Below, piece by piece: positions 7,732 to 15,729 of a stretch of DNA of 25,257 nt. The DNA is from JBBKWG01 sp037968835 (GTDB taxonomy: Bacteria > Pseudomonadota > Alphaproteobacteria > Rhodobacterales > Rhodobacteraceae). Made by a program: the position numbers and the translations under genes. The stretch covers positions 1-25,257 of the forward strand of contig JBBKWG010000105.1 of assembly GCA_037968835.1 (NCBI GenBank), given 5' to 3'. The notes beneath the pieces were generated by a model. It made no database searches, was not told the origin of the DNA, and was given only the letters and a program-made list of their open reading frames with translations. The stretch's first letter is position 1; each line of letters begins with the position of its first letter.

Positions 7732-8643
7732 TCAGCGTGTTTCGCGCGACGCGCTGTGGCGCGGATCGAGAATGTCGCGCAGCCCGTCGCCCATCAGGTT
7801 CAGTCCCAGAACCACCACTGCGATGATAAGGCCAGGAAAGACGGCGATCCACCAGGCTTCCTGAATATTACTGCGCCCGTCGGCGATGATGTTTCCAAGC
7901 GAAGGAGCCGGCGGCGGCGGGCCGACGCCGAGGAAGCTGAGAACCGCCTCGGCCACAATTGAGACAGCGAAGACGAACGTCAGCTGCACGATCAGGGGCG
8001 ATAGCGAGTTGGCCAGGATATATTTGAAGATGATCCGCGCATGGCCCGCGCCGACGGCGTGCGCGGCTTCGATGAACTGCATCCCCTGTACGACAATGAC
8101 ACTGGCGCGAACGATCCGTGCGGTTCGCGGTGTGAAGGTGACGGTCAGCGCAATGATCGCGTTGGTCTCAGACGGGCCAAGTGCCGCCGCCAAGGCAATG
8201 GCGAGCAAAACGCCGGGAAAAGCCATCAGACCGTCAAGCGAGCGCATGATCAGTCCGTCGAGCCATTTCACGTAGCTTGCAAGCGTCCCAAGCAGTGTAC
8301 CTAGAATTCCGGTCAGCACCACTACCGCGATACCTATGCGCAGCGACACGCGCGTGCCGTAGATGACCCGGCTGAGGACATCGCGCCCGAACGCGTCGGT
8401 GCCAAACCAGAACTCCGCCGATGGCGGAGCGAGGATTGACCGGTAGTTGAGATTGGTCGGCTCGTAAGGCGCGATGACGTCAGCCATCAGCGCCGTTAGC
8501 GAGAAGATCGTCAGAATGATGAATCCGGCCAGAAAAGACGGGTGCAAAAACAAACGCCGGAGAAATACCAATTTGCGGCGGCGGCGGGCGAGAGCGATCT
8601 CGCGGCCGATGGAAAAGCTATCCGTGGCAGCCTCAGCCGTCAT
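7732..8643 (-). CDS. ABC transporter permease, DppC/OppC type
   Basis: The second inner-membrane permease of a peptide/opine/nickel-type (family 5) ABC importer, 303 aa. It begins with an Arg-rich cytoplasmic stretch, then TM1 (FLAGFIILTIFSLTALMADVIAPYEP) and the DppC hallmark FWFGTDAFGRDVLSRVIYGTRVSL. The EAA loop is EAAHAVGAGHARIIFKYILANSLSPLI, the contact with the ATPase. It ends with GDGLRDILDPR, as family members do. Its ATG overlaps the end of the DppB-type gene by 11 bp, showing coupling. Its ATPases are not in this transcript but in the unit starting at 13715. Confidence 0.93.
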   Translation of the reverse strand: MTAEAATDSFSIGREIALARRRRKLVFLRRLFLHPSFLAGFIILTIFSLTALMADVIAPYEPTNLNYRSILAPPSAEFWFGTDAFGRDVLSRVIYGTRVSLRIGIAVVVLTGILGTLLGTLASYVKWLDGLIMRSLDGLMAFPGVLLAIALAAALGPSETNAIIALTVTFTPRTARIVRASVIVVQGMQFIEAAHAVGAGHARIIFKYILANSLSPLIVQLTFVFAVSIVAEAVLSFLGVGPPPPAPSLGNIIADGRSNIQEAWWIAVFPGLIIAVVVLGLNLMGDGLRDILDPRHSASRETR

Positions 8644-9580
8644 CGCGCCCTCGAGGGTCGAACCAGGCGTAGGCGAGGTCGACCAGAATATTGACGAAGA
8701 CGAAAACGCAGGCTGTTATCAACAGACCGCCCTGTATGATCGGGAAGTCGCGGCGCTGGATCGCTCCAATGATCAGCCGACCTACACCGGGCAAAGAGAA
8801 TACCGTTTCGATCACGACTGCGCCCGACAAAAGAACGCCGCTGATGACGCCGACTACGGTAACGATCGGGATCATCGCGTTGCGCAACCCGTGCCGGAAG
8901 ATGACAGTGCGCGCCGGCATACCCTTGGCCCGAGCGGTGCGAATGTAGTCCTGGCTCAGCACGTCCAGCATCGAAGACCGTGTCATCCGGGCGATTACTC
9001 CCATCTGAGTGATGGCAAGCGTGAACGCCGGCAATACCATGCTTCGCGCCCAGCCAACCGGATCTTCGCTGAGTGGCACGAAACCGCCCGTGGGCAGCCA
9101 CCCAAGCCAGACGCCGAAAAAGATGATCATGACAATGCCAAACCAGAAGTCGGGGATTGAGAGGCCGACAAGCGCCGTTATCATTGCACTTTGATCTAGC
9201 CAAGTGTTGTGGCGAACCGAGGCAAGAATCCCGAGCAGCATGCCGATCACTGTCGCCAGAAGGAGAGAGATACCCGCCAGCGACAACGTCACCGGCAGAC
9301 GTTCGAGCACGGCATCGGTGACTGAACGGTTCAGAAGATAGGAATAGCCAAGATCGCCCTGGAGCAGATCGCCATACCAGTTGATCGCGCGTTCCCAGAG
9401 CGGCCGATCCAGCCCGAGCCGTTCGCGGATCGCCTGAAGATCAGCGGCCGAGGCGTCGATCCCGCCGATCTCGGCTGTTATGTCTCCCGGGACCAGCCAC
9501 ATGATCAGAAATGTCACGAGCGAGACAACAAAAAGCACCGGGATGGCGCTAAGCAGTCGATAAATCAAAAATCGGATCAT
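8633..9580 (-). CDS. ABC transporter permease, DppB/OppB type
   Basis: The first inner-membrane permease of the importer, 315 aa. The N-terminus MIRFLIYRLLSAIPVLFVVSLVTFLI is the DppB signature, followed by the GDLGYSY element and the EAA loop YIRTARAKGMPARTVIFRHGLRNAMIPIV. It ends in DLAYAWFDPR, typical of the family. I choose ATG 9580 because it gives this canonical N-terminus; the open frame to 9619 adds a hydrophilic tail with no support. The gene is separated from the solute-binding-protein gene by 100 bp that hold a strong hairpin. Confidence 0.93.
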   Translation of the reverse strand: MIRFLIYRLLSAIPVLFVVSLVTFLIMWLVPGDITAEIGGIDASAADLQAIRERLGLDRPLWERAINWYGDLLQGDLGYSYLLNRSVTDAVLERLPVTLSLAGISLLLATVIGMLLGILASVRHNTWLDQSAMITALVGLSIPDFWFGIVMIIFFGVWLGWLPTGGFVPLSEDPVGWARSMVLPAFTLAITQMGVIARMTRSSMLDVLSQDYIRTARAKGMPARTVIFRHGLRNAMIPIVTVVGVISGVLLSGAVVIETVFSLPGVGRLIIGAIQRRDFPIIQGGLLITACVFVFVNILVDLAYAWFDPRGRDDG

Positions 9581-9630
9581 TGGTAACGCTCGATTTTCGT
9601 CGGCTTTTGCCTGCCACATCCCGGTGCAAA

Positions 9631-9662
9631 ACCGGCGGCCCAGGGAGAAGCGCGCCGCCGGT
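9631..9662 (-). terminator. Intercistronic hairpin with T-tract (attenuator or mRNA stabiliser)
   Basis: ACCGGCGGC (9631-9639) and GCCGCCGGT (9654-9662) form a 9-bp perfect GC-rich stem with a 14-nt loop. In the minus-strand transcript the stem is followed by a short U run (GGUUUUGC). It lies between the solute-binding-protein gene and the first permease gene. In ABC operons hairpins here commonly protect or partly terminate the mRNA, so that the binding protein is made in excess over the permeases. That role is inferred here. Confidence 0.6.
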
Positions 9663-9680
9663 CATCGTGGGGGGTATTCG

Positions 9681-11255
9681 CTAGCCTTCAAGCCAGACAT
9701 CGTAGACCCGCGGGAAGCGGAACGGAACGAAGCCCTCAACGTTCGACCTGGTTGCCTGCATCAGCCCGGAATCCCCGACTTTGACGATCGCGAACATCTC
9801 GTAGAGATGTGCCTGAATCTTCTTGAATGTTTCCTGCCGCTCTTCAACGGTAGCGCCTTTGGTGAGTTCAAGATAAAGCGCGTCGAGTTCGGGATCGGGC
9901 TTCACGAAGTGAGGCCTCGCCGGCGATGCAAGCGTTGCGATCAGACCTACCGGGCCAAGGTAGGGCTCGATCCCCATTTGCAGAGTCCAGCCGTTCCAGC
10001 CCTCGTCCTGCATCCGCAGATTGAGCGCGGTCGGCCAGTCCACCTGGTTGATGACGGTGTTTATTCCGATGGCCTTCAGTTGCTCGCCGATGACGACACC
10101 TGCGCGACCATGTTGCGGGATGGTGGAGTCAGTGAGGATAACAAACTCCTCGCCATTATATCCGGCCTCCTCAAGCAACGCCTTGGCACGATCAGCGTCG
10201 GCCTGGTTGTAGAATTCGGCACCGATGTCGCCCGGATCATAGGTCGTTTCCGGATATTGCCAGCGGTGGTTCAACGAGAACAACCCCTCGGAGGAGATCG
10301 CCATGATCTCTTCCATGTTGAGCGCAACCTGAACTGCCTCGCGGAACTTCACGTTGTCAGTTGGCGGCACGTTGGTGTTGAAGATGAACGTGGTGAAAGC
10401 CCACTGAAGGTTCTCGTGAAGTTCGATGTTGGGATCTGATTCCAGGCGCCTGGCGGCTGGCATCGGGATCTGCTCGAGGATGTGAACCTCTCCTGCTTCC
10501 AACGCAGCTACCTGCGCACCCGGCTCTGGGATGATGCGGAAGGTCACTTTGTCGAGAAAGGCCGTCTTCTTGCCGCCAAAGCCGTCGGGCCCATCATGGC
10601 GCATGTCAGTGCTGTAATCCGCAAATTTTTCCAATGTGACGTGGCTATCCGGAATGTATTCGACGAACTTGTAGGGTCCGGTGCCGACAAAGCTGTTTTC
10701 GCCAGCCGCCGTGCCACCATCCTCTTCGGGAATGATGACCGCAGGCGCGCGCGGAGACGAAAAGGCCTCCAGAAATGTCGGCGTCGGTTCGACCATGTGT
10801 AAGGTTACTTCGTAATCGCCCGTGATTTCGATGTCAGCGACCGGAGTAAGCAGGTTCCCTGTGGCCCCGACCACACGATACCGCTCTAGCGACGCCTTGA
10901 CGTCCCGTGCTGTCATTTCCTTGCCGTTATGGAACATCACTCCCTGACGTAGCGGAAAAACATAGGTCATCCCGTCGTCGGAAATTACGACGTCTTCCGC
11001 CAGGATGGGGATCGGGACGACATCCTCGCTGAAACCGTAAAGCGTTTCGTAGATATTCATGTTGATGTTGCGCGAGGCCTGGGACGAGGTCGACATCGCG
11101 TCGAGACTCGGCGGGTTTGATCCCTGAACTACGACGATTTCGCCACCCTCGACCTGTGCCTGAAGCGGCGCGGGCAAAATTGCGCTCGCTAAAGCGAAAA
11201 TACCAACCACGCCCAAGACTCTGAGCGGTGGCACCAGATTTATGTGCATTTTCAT
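9681..11255 (-). CDS. Family-5 extracellular solute-binding protein of ABC importer
   Basis: A periplasmic binding protein of the DppA/OppA (SBP_bac_5) family, 524 aa, which captures the substrate for the DppBC-type permeases. An N-terminal signal peptide is visible: basic start, hydrophobic core VVGIFALASAILPAPLQA, cleavage likely after LQA at about residue 33. Family landmarks follow: GSNPPSLDAMSTSSQASRNI, NIYETLYGF, LAEDVVISDDGMTYVFPLRQGVMFHNGKEMTARDVKASLERY, and VGTGPYKFVEY. The start ATG 11255 has AAGGGAG upstream; ATG 11249 is also possible. It leads unit A and is divergent from the GntR gene, with an operator-like palindrome 92 bp upstream. SBP family 5 also binds opines, oligosaccharides and other small molecules, so the substrate need not be a peptide. 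Confidence 0.94.
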   Translation of the reverse strand: MKMHINLVPPLRVLGVVGIFALASAILPAPLQAQVEGGEIVVVQGSNPPSLDAMSTSSQASRNINMNIYETLYGFSEDVVPIPILAEDVVISDDGMTYVFPLRQGVMFHNGKEMTARDVKASLERYRVVGATGNLLTPVADIEITGDYEVTLHMVEPTPTFLEAFSSPRAPAVIIPEEDGGTAAGENSFVGTGPYKFVEYIPDSHVTLEKFADYSTDMRHDGPDGFGGKKTAFLDKVTFRIIPEPGAQVAALEAGEVHILEQIPMPAARRLESDPNIELHENLQWAFTTFIFNTNVPPTDNVKFREAVQVALNMEEIMAISSEGLFSLNHRWQYPETTYDPGDIGAEFYNQADADRAKALLEEAGYNGEEFVILTDSTIPQHGRAGVVIGEQLKAIGINTVINQVDWPTALNLRMQDEGWNGWTLQMGIEPYLGPVGLIATLASPARPHFVKPDPELDALYLELTKGATVEERQETFKKIQAHLYEMFAIVKVGDSGLMQATRSNVEGFVPFRFPRVYDVWLEG

Positions 11256-11300
11256 TGTGTTGCGTGCTCCCTTGCTGGTGTGCCCTCAACCTTCACAAGG

Positions 11301-11329
11301 TTGTCGAACTGCGACAATGCCAGTATAAC
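11301..11329 (+). promoter_or_regulatory. Putative sigma70-type promoter for the GntR gene
   Basis: TTGTCG (11301-11306) and TATAAC (11324-11329) are 17 bp apart, a good housekeeping-promoter match on the plus strand. The predicted start point is near 11336, which puts the palindrome at 11348-11367 just downstream of it, a position suited to autorepression. TTGTCG is also the left arm of a small inverted repeat (CGACAA at 11312-11317). Confidence 0.45.
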
Positions 11330-11347
11330 AACGTCCAGTAGCTGAGG

Positions 11348-11367
11348 ATCGTATTATCGTATACGAT
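11348..11367. promoter_or_regulatory. GntR-type operator, site 1
   Basis: ATCGTATTATCGTATACGAT. The last 12 bases (11356-11367, ATCGTATACGAT) are a perfect palindrome centred on GTATAC, matching the general GT...AC operator style of FCD-type GntR regulators. The outer ATCGTAT and ATACGAT arms also form a 7-6-7 inverted repeat. It lies between the solute-binding-protein gene and the gntR-type gene. Nearly identical elements occur at 13644 and 22259. Confidence 0.75.
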
Positions 11368-11405
11368 GTTCGCAGCATCGGGTGTTGTCAAGGAAATTGG
11401 TCATC

Positions 11406-12134
11406 GTGTCAGAATCGGTCGAGAGAAAGACCCGGCAAGGGATGTCGAAACTCGCGCCGCTGGCGGCGAGAACGCTGGTCGATCAGGTCGTCGATGCGAT
11501 TGTCGAGGCGACCGCGCGCGGAGAATTCCTGCCCGGCGACCGGATCGTCGAGGCCGAAGTCGCGCGCGCGCTGAACGTGAGCCGCATTCCGGTCCGCGAA
11601 GCGCTGCGCCTCCTTGAAAGTCAATCCGTCGTGGTGAACGAGCGATACCGTGGCATGAGGCTGATGAGCGTCGACATTCACGGGCTGGAGAAGACCCTGC
11701 GAGTCCGTCTGGCGCTGGAACAGCTTGCCGGAGACAAGGCGATCGAGCGAATCGCGCGGGGAGAGGCGGATGTCGCGCCGCTCGAGAAAATCCTGGCCGA
11801 GATGCACGCTGCCGCGGATGCCGAGGACAGCTTTGGCGTCGCCAAGCTGGACACCGAGTTCCACCGCTGCCTGTGCCAGCTTTCCGACAACGAGGTTCTG
11901 GTGCGCACGTGGGAACCGCTATCGCGGCAACTGACTATTATTTTCGGCCTCGCAACGCTCAGGAAGCCGCTGAAGAGCATCGTTGCGGAGCATGACGATG
12001 TGGTGGAATCCCTGCGCAAAGGCAACCAAGCAGAGTTCGACCGTCTGATGGAGGTTCATATCCTCGAGTACACTAAGGCGGTGGATTACGAGGATTTGGT
12101 CGAGCAGTTGCGCCGGATCGAAGCAAAGCAATAG
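11406..12134 (+). CDS. GntR-family transcriptional regulator, FadR/FCD subfamily
   Basis: A ligand-responsive DNA-binding regulator, 242 aa. Residues about 20-90 are the GntR winged helix (LVDQVVDAIVEATARGEFLPGDRI, then EVARALNVSRIPVREALRLLES). The C-terminal FCD all-helical domain keeps the metal-ligand set: D149 and H153 in DTEFH, H196 in AEHDDVV, H218 in EVHILEY. Such domains commonly bind carboxylate ligands near a metal ion. I choose GTG 11406, with AAGGAAA upstream; the frame continues to GTG 11382. It sits within the island and is divergent from unit A. A matching palindrome at three divergent promoters suggests it controls all of them, probably as a repressor relieved by a pathway intermediate. 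Confidence 0.93.
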   Translation: MSESVERKTRQGMSKLAPLAARTLVDQVVDAIVEATARGEFLPGDRIVEAEVARALNVSRIPVREALRLLESQSVVVNERYRGMRLMSVDIHGLEKTLRVRLALEQLAGDKAIERIARGEADVAPLEKILAEMHAAADAEDSFGVAKLDTEFHRCLCQLSDNEVLVRTWEPLSRQLTIIFGLATLRKPLKSIVAEHDDVVESLRKGNQAEFDRLMEVHILEYTKAVDYEDLVEQLRRIEAKQ

Positions 12135-12149
12135 CCGAGTTCCGCCTAA

Positions 12150-13598
12150 TCAATCGCCTCCGGGATGCGGTGGGACGCAGTTCTGTCCCGAAACACCGAA
12201 GGCGGGGCCAAGCGCGTAGTCGTCACCTGTTTCGGTGAGAAGTGCGGCGAGTTGCCCATGAAGGGCGGCGGCTATTGGCGCGGTCGCGTTGTCATTCACC
12301 AGATTGTTCGTCTCGTAGGGATCATCTTCAAGATTAAACAATTGCCAGGGTCGAGCGCCGCTCCGATCGCCGATGACAGTGTATTTGTAGCGCCGCGTCC
12401 GGATGCCGCGCCAGGTCTCGTCGTAGTATCCACGCCCTGCCCGCGTTTCGGTGACGAATTGCAGCAGGACACCGTCGCGTTCCGGTTCCCGCGCTCCACG
12501 CAAGAACGCGGCCAGGTTCATGCCCGGGGCTGCGACGTCCTGAACGCCCGTCAGTCCCTGAAGCGTCGGAAAGAGGTCTTCGGTTCCGACAGGCATGTCA
12601 GTCGTCCTACCCGCGCCAATGCCCGGCCCTGCCACGATCAGGGGGATGCCGACCGATTCCTCCCAGGGCTGTGCCTTGCCAAGTTGTCCGTGACTGCCGG
12701 CCAACTCTCCGTGATCGGAGACGAACACAACGATAGTGTCATCCTGCAATTCTTCCTCTGTCAGAAAGGCGCCGAGGCGGCCCATGTTGTCGTCGATCTG
12801 TTCGATCATGGCGCAATAAGCCTGCATGTTGGCATCAAACACGCGCCGGACCGATTTCGGGTCGTGCGGGTCAATCGCGCCCACAGGGCCGTCGGATTCG
12901 TACCATTCGGGCGGAAAAAACTCGATCGCGCCAATATCCGTATTGGGCCGCGCCTGCCACGGTCCCCGCGCCTGAACGCGCTCCAGATGCTCCGGCGTCG
13001 CCATAAACGGCGGGTGAGGAGCCTCGATCGATACCATGAGGAAGAAAGGCCGGTCGCGGGGGCGGTCGTTTTCGAGGTAATGCAACGCCAAATCGAAAAT
13101 CGCATCGGTCTGGTGGCCTTCAAGGCGCTTCGGCTTCAGTTCGTCGTCCGAAAAGACCCAGGTATCATAAAAGTCATTCCGCAACTCAAACCCGCGCCAA
13201 TACTGAAAGCCGCGCCGGTGTGACTTCGGGACAGGTGTGCGTGAGGCCTGCGACAGGGAAAGACCGCCGCTGACGCCATAGGAAGAGTATAGGTGCCATT
13301 TACCGATGTAAGCCGTCCCTAGTCCCGCAGAGACAATCGCCTCGCCCAATGTGCGCTCTGCCGGCGACATCCGGTATCCAAGCGCAGGGACATTGCGCGA
13401 GTGGGCGTATTGGCCGGTCAGCATTGAGAACCGGAAAGGGACGCAGGCGGGAAAGGTCGAGTTTGCAGCCATGAACCGTGTGCCGCGCGCCGCCAGTGCG
13501 TCGAGGTTGGGCGTACAAACGTTGGGATCGCCCGCGCATGACATTGCATCGCGGCGCATCTGGTCAACCAGCACGACAATGATGTTGGAACCGGGCAT
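12150..13598 (-). CDS. Cys-type sulfatase 1
   Basis: A type I sulfatase of the alkaline-phosphatase superfamily, 482 aa, hydrolysing a sulfate ester. I choose ATG 13598, with GGAGG five bases upstream, over the longer frame to 13628. The metal-binding start is IIVVLVDQMRRD (D12, Q13). The formylglycine motif is CVPFR (C52-R56), with Phe at the variable fourth place. GKWHLY (99-104), the EAPHPPF His (H195) and SDHGELAGSHG (from residue 294), followed by K308, complete the active-site set. There is no signal peptide, so it should act in the cytoplasm. It is convergent with the GntR gene (15 bp apart) and divergent from the ATPase unit across operator site 2. Substrate unknown. Confidence 0.94.
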   Translation of the reverse strand: MPGSNIIVVLVDQMRRDAMSCAGDPNVCTPNLDALAARGTRFMAANSTFPACVPFRFSMLTGQYAHSRNVPALGYRMSPAERTLGEAIVSAGLGTAYIGKWHLYSSYGVSGGLSLSQASRTPVPKSHRRGFQYWRGFELRNDFYDTWVFSDDELKPKRLEGHQTDAIFDLALHYLENDRPRDRPFFLMVSIEAPHPPFMATPEHLERVQARGPWQARPNTDIGAIEFFPPEWYESDGPVGAIDPHDPKSVRRVFDANMQAYCAMIEQIDDNMGRLGAFLTEEELQDDTIVVFVSDHGELAGSHGQLGKAQPWEESVGIPLIVAGPGIGAGRTTDMPVGTEDLFPTLQGLTGVQDVAAPGMNLAAFLRGAREPERDGVLLQFVTETRAGRGYYDETWRGIRTRRYKYTVIGDRSGARPWQLFNLEDDPYETNNLVNDNATAPIAAALHGQLAALLTETGDDYALGPAFGVSGQNCVPPHPGGD

Positions 13599-13643
13599 TG
13601 TGACCTCCACCGGCCTCGGGACCGGCACCCTTGTGTAATTGAG

Positions 13644-13663
13644 ATCGTATTATAGTATACGAT
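13644..13663. promoter_or_regulatory. GntR-type operator, site 2
   Basis: ATCGTATTATAGTATACGAT differs from site 1 at one base. It lies 45 bp before the ATG of sulfatase 1 (minus) and 51 bp before the ATG of the ATPase gene (plus). On the minus strand it contains a perfect -10 hexamer TATAAT (13654 to 13649) with TTGCAC 15 bp upstream, so a bound repressor would cover the sulfatase 1 promoter. Confidence 0.75.
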
Positions 13664-13714
13664 TACCGCGTGCAAATCGGCCGCTTCATGGCCCCTCGGG
13701 AATTCAGGATCACT

Positions 13715-14734
13715 ATGCAGCCCGCCGATCAGTTGACAAAGCCGCGGAGCGACGACGCCGGGGAATTGTTGCTTGAAGTCAGAGATCTGTCTGTGAGCTT
13801 CGCGGGCTTCGAGATCCTGAACCGCGTGTCGTTCCAGCTTAAGCCAAGCGAAATTCTCGGGATCGTCGGCGAATCGGGCAGCGGCAAGAGCATGACTGCG
13901 CTGTCGATCATGCGCCTACTACCCCGGGGCGGGAAGCTGTCGGCAACGCGATTGCAACTGGCCGGGGAGGACATTCTGAACGCCTCGGAAGCGCGTCTGG
14001 AATCGTTACGCGGCTCGACAATGGGCATGATTTTTCAGGAGCCGATGACGGCGCTGAACCCGGTTCTGACAGTCGGTCAGCAGATCTCCGAGACCGCGCA
14101 GCGCCATTTGAAGGTCGGCCGGCGCGAAGCCCGTGAGCGCGCCATCGATGCGTTCCGGCGGGTCGGTATCCCCTCGCCCGAGCAGCGCGTAGACGATTAC
14201 CCGCATCAGATGTCGGGCGGAATGCGACAGCGCGTGATGATTGCGATGGCCCTGATTTGCAGACCGAAACTTCTGATTGCGGACGAACCGACGACCGCTC
14301 TTGATGTGACTGTGCAGGCGCAGATCCTGGACCTGATGCTGGACCTGCAGGACGAATTCGGCATGGGCATCATCCTGATAAGCCACGATCTGGGCGTGGT
14401 GTCGGCTTTCACCGACCGCGTGATGATCCTGTATCTTGGGCAGGTCCTGGAAGAAGCGAAGCCCGATCAGATATTTCGCGAACCCCGTCATCCTTATACC
14501 GAAGCGCTGCTGGCGAGCATCCCGACCATCGGCGACAGGCCCGAGCGTTTGAACGCCATTCGCGGCACCGTACCGCCGGTGTTCGACCTTCCACCGGGCT
14601 GCCGGTTTGCGCCGCGCTGCGACTATGCGCGCGCCGTCTGCGAGACCGCGCAACCCGCGCTCGTCACTGTCGGCGAGAACCATCGCGCGGCCTGTATCCG
14701 CAACACCGGCTATGAGTTTCGGGACACAACATGA
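13715..14734 (+). CDS. ABC transporter ATPase, DppD/OppD type
   Basis: One of the two cytoplasmic ATPases expected to drive the DppBC-type permeases encoded at 7732-9580. I choose ATG 13715, with AGGA five bases upstream, giving 339 aa; the frame stays open to 13670, only 6 bp after the operator. In this numbering Walker A GESGSGKS is at 52-59, the signature MSGGM at 166-170, Walker B LLIADE at 186-191, followed by the H-loop ISHDLGVV. The C-terminus has the oligopeptide-transporter extension with the Cys-rich PPGCRFAPRCDYARAVC pattern. Its stop overlaps the next ATPase start as ATGA (14731-14734). Confidence 0.93.
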   Translation: MQPADQLTKPRSDDAGELLLEVRDLSVSFAGFEILNRVSFQLKPSEILGIVGESGSGKSMTALSIMRLLPRGGKLSATRLQLAGEDILNASEARLESLRGSTMGMIFQEPMTALNPVLTVGQQISETAQRHLKVGRREARERAIDAFRRVGIPSPEQRVDDYPHQMSGGMRQRVMIAMALICRPKLLIADEPTTALDVTVQAQILDLMLDLQDEFGMGIILISHDLGVVSAFTDRVMILYLGQVLEEAKPDQIFREPRHPYTEALLASIPTIGDRPERLNAIRGTVPPVFDLPPGCRFAPRCDYARAVCETAQPALVTVGENHRAACIRNTGYEFRDTT

Positions 14735-15729
14735 CCGAAGGGCCTCTTCTGTCGGTGCGCGGTCTGCGCAAGGAATTCGCCGCCGGGTCGCGGCGGGCTC
14801 TGAAACGGCGCGCCCGTATCCTTGCCGTCGATGACGTCAGCTTCGACATTGGTCGGGGTGAAACGCTTGGTCTTGTCGGCGAAAGCGGCTGCGGCAAGAC
14901 CACCACCGGCCGCTTGATCCTGCGGTTGCTTGAGCCGACCGCCGGTTCGATCGAGTTCGATGGCTCCGACATTCTTGCGCTGCCGCCGCCGGATCTGCGC
15001 GCGCTGCGAAAACGGATGCAGATTGTGTTTCAGGACCCGTTCGGCGCCCTCAATCCCCGAATGACAATCGGAGAACTGATAGTTGAACCACTTGTGGTTC
15101 ATGGTGTCGGCGACGCTGTGGAGCGCGAGCGGAAACTGCGCATCCTGCTGGACCGCGTCGGTCTGTTGGCTTGGCAGGCCGGGCGGTTTCCCCACGAATT
15201 GTCCGGAGGCCAGCGGCAGCGCGTCTGCATCGCGCGCGCTCTGGCGCTTGACCCCGCGCTCCTGGTTCTCGACGAAGCCGTTTCGGCGCTCGATGTGTCG
15301 GTGCAGGCGCAAATCCTCAACCTTCTTGCCGATTTGCGCCGCGACCTCGGACTGACCTATCTCTTCATCTCACACGACCTTGGCGTCGTGCACCATATCT
15401 CGGACCGGGTGGCTGTGATGTATCTGGGCCAGATTGTCGAGATCGGCACGCGCGAAACCATTTTCCAGATGCCCTTGCACCCTTACACAAAGGCGCTTCT
15501 GAACTCGATTCCGTCCGCGCAGAAGGGCCGCAAATCGTTCTTCACCATCGAAGGCGATGTACCGAGTCCGGCCAAGCCTCCTCCCGGCTGCCGATTTCAT
15601 ACCCGTTGTCCGATCGCCGTTGCACGGTGCACGAGCGATCCGCCGCGTTTGCGGCAGCTTGGGGACAAACAGCTGGTAGCCTGTCATCTGGCCGAAACCC
15701 CCGGCCCTGACGCAGGAGCAGACCCATGA
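14731..15729 (+). CDS. ABC transporter ATPase, DppF/OppF type
   Basis: The partner ATPase of the importer, 332 aa. Walker A GESGCGKT is at 50-57, the Q-loop at FQDPFGALNPR (100-110), signature LSGGQ at 157-161, Walker B LLVLDE at 177-182, and the H-loop in FISHDLGVV. The C-terminal family extension carries PPGCRFHTRCPIAVARC. It is ATGA-coupled to both neighbours, with the DppD-type gene before it and sulfatase 2 after it (15726-15729), so transport and desulfation are translated from one message. Confidence 0.94.
   Translation: MTEGPLLSVRGLRKEFAAGSRRALKRRARILAVDDVSFDIGRGETLGLVGESGCGKTTTGRLILRLLEPTAGSIEFDGSDILALPPPDLRALRKRMQIVFQDPFGALNPRMTIGELIVEPLVVHGVGDAVERERKLRILLDRVGLLAWQAGRFPHELSGGQRQRVCIARALALDPALLVLDEAVSALDVSVQAQILNLLADLRRDLGLTYLFISHDLGVVHHISDRVAVMYLGQIVEIGTRETIFQMPLHPYTKALLNSIPSAQKGRKSFFTIEGDVPSPAKPPPGCRFHTRCPIAVARCTSDPPRLRQLGDKQLVACHLAETPGPDAGADP

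Noticed and set aside
7691..7852. N-terminal extension of the FGE frame
   Set aside because: It lies over the 3' end of the DppC-type gene, is Arg/Ser-rich and has no counterpart in the family; ATG 7690 has an RBS.
9624..10439. Plus-strand frame opposite the solute-binding-protein gene
   Set aside because: Shadow frame without RBS or family pattern; the opposite strand encodes a clear SBP with signal peptide.
11301..11317. Inverted repeat TTGTCG-N5-CGACAA as a further operator
   Set aside because: Different sequence from the three matched palindromes and not repeated at the other divergent promoters; it overlaps the putative -35 and may be chance.
11386..11391. TTGACA on the minus strand as -35 of the solute-binding-protein promoter
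   Set aside because: No acceptable -10 lies 15-19 bp downstream; the nearest NATAAT hexamer is 27 bp away, so I treat it as chance.
12165..13223. Long plus-strand open frame opposite sulfatase 1
   Set aside because: It is the antisense shadow of a gene with a full active-site set and a good RBS; its own translation has no recognisable domain.
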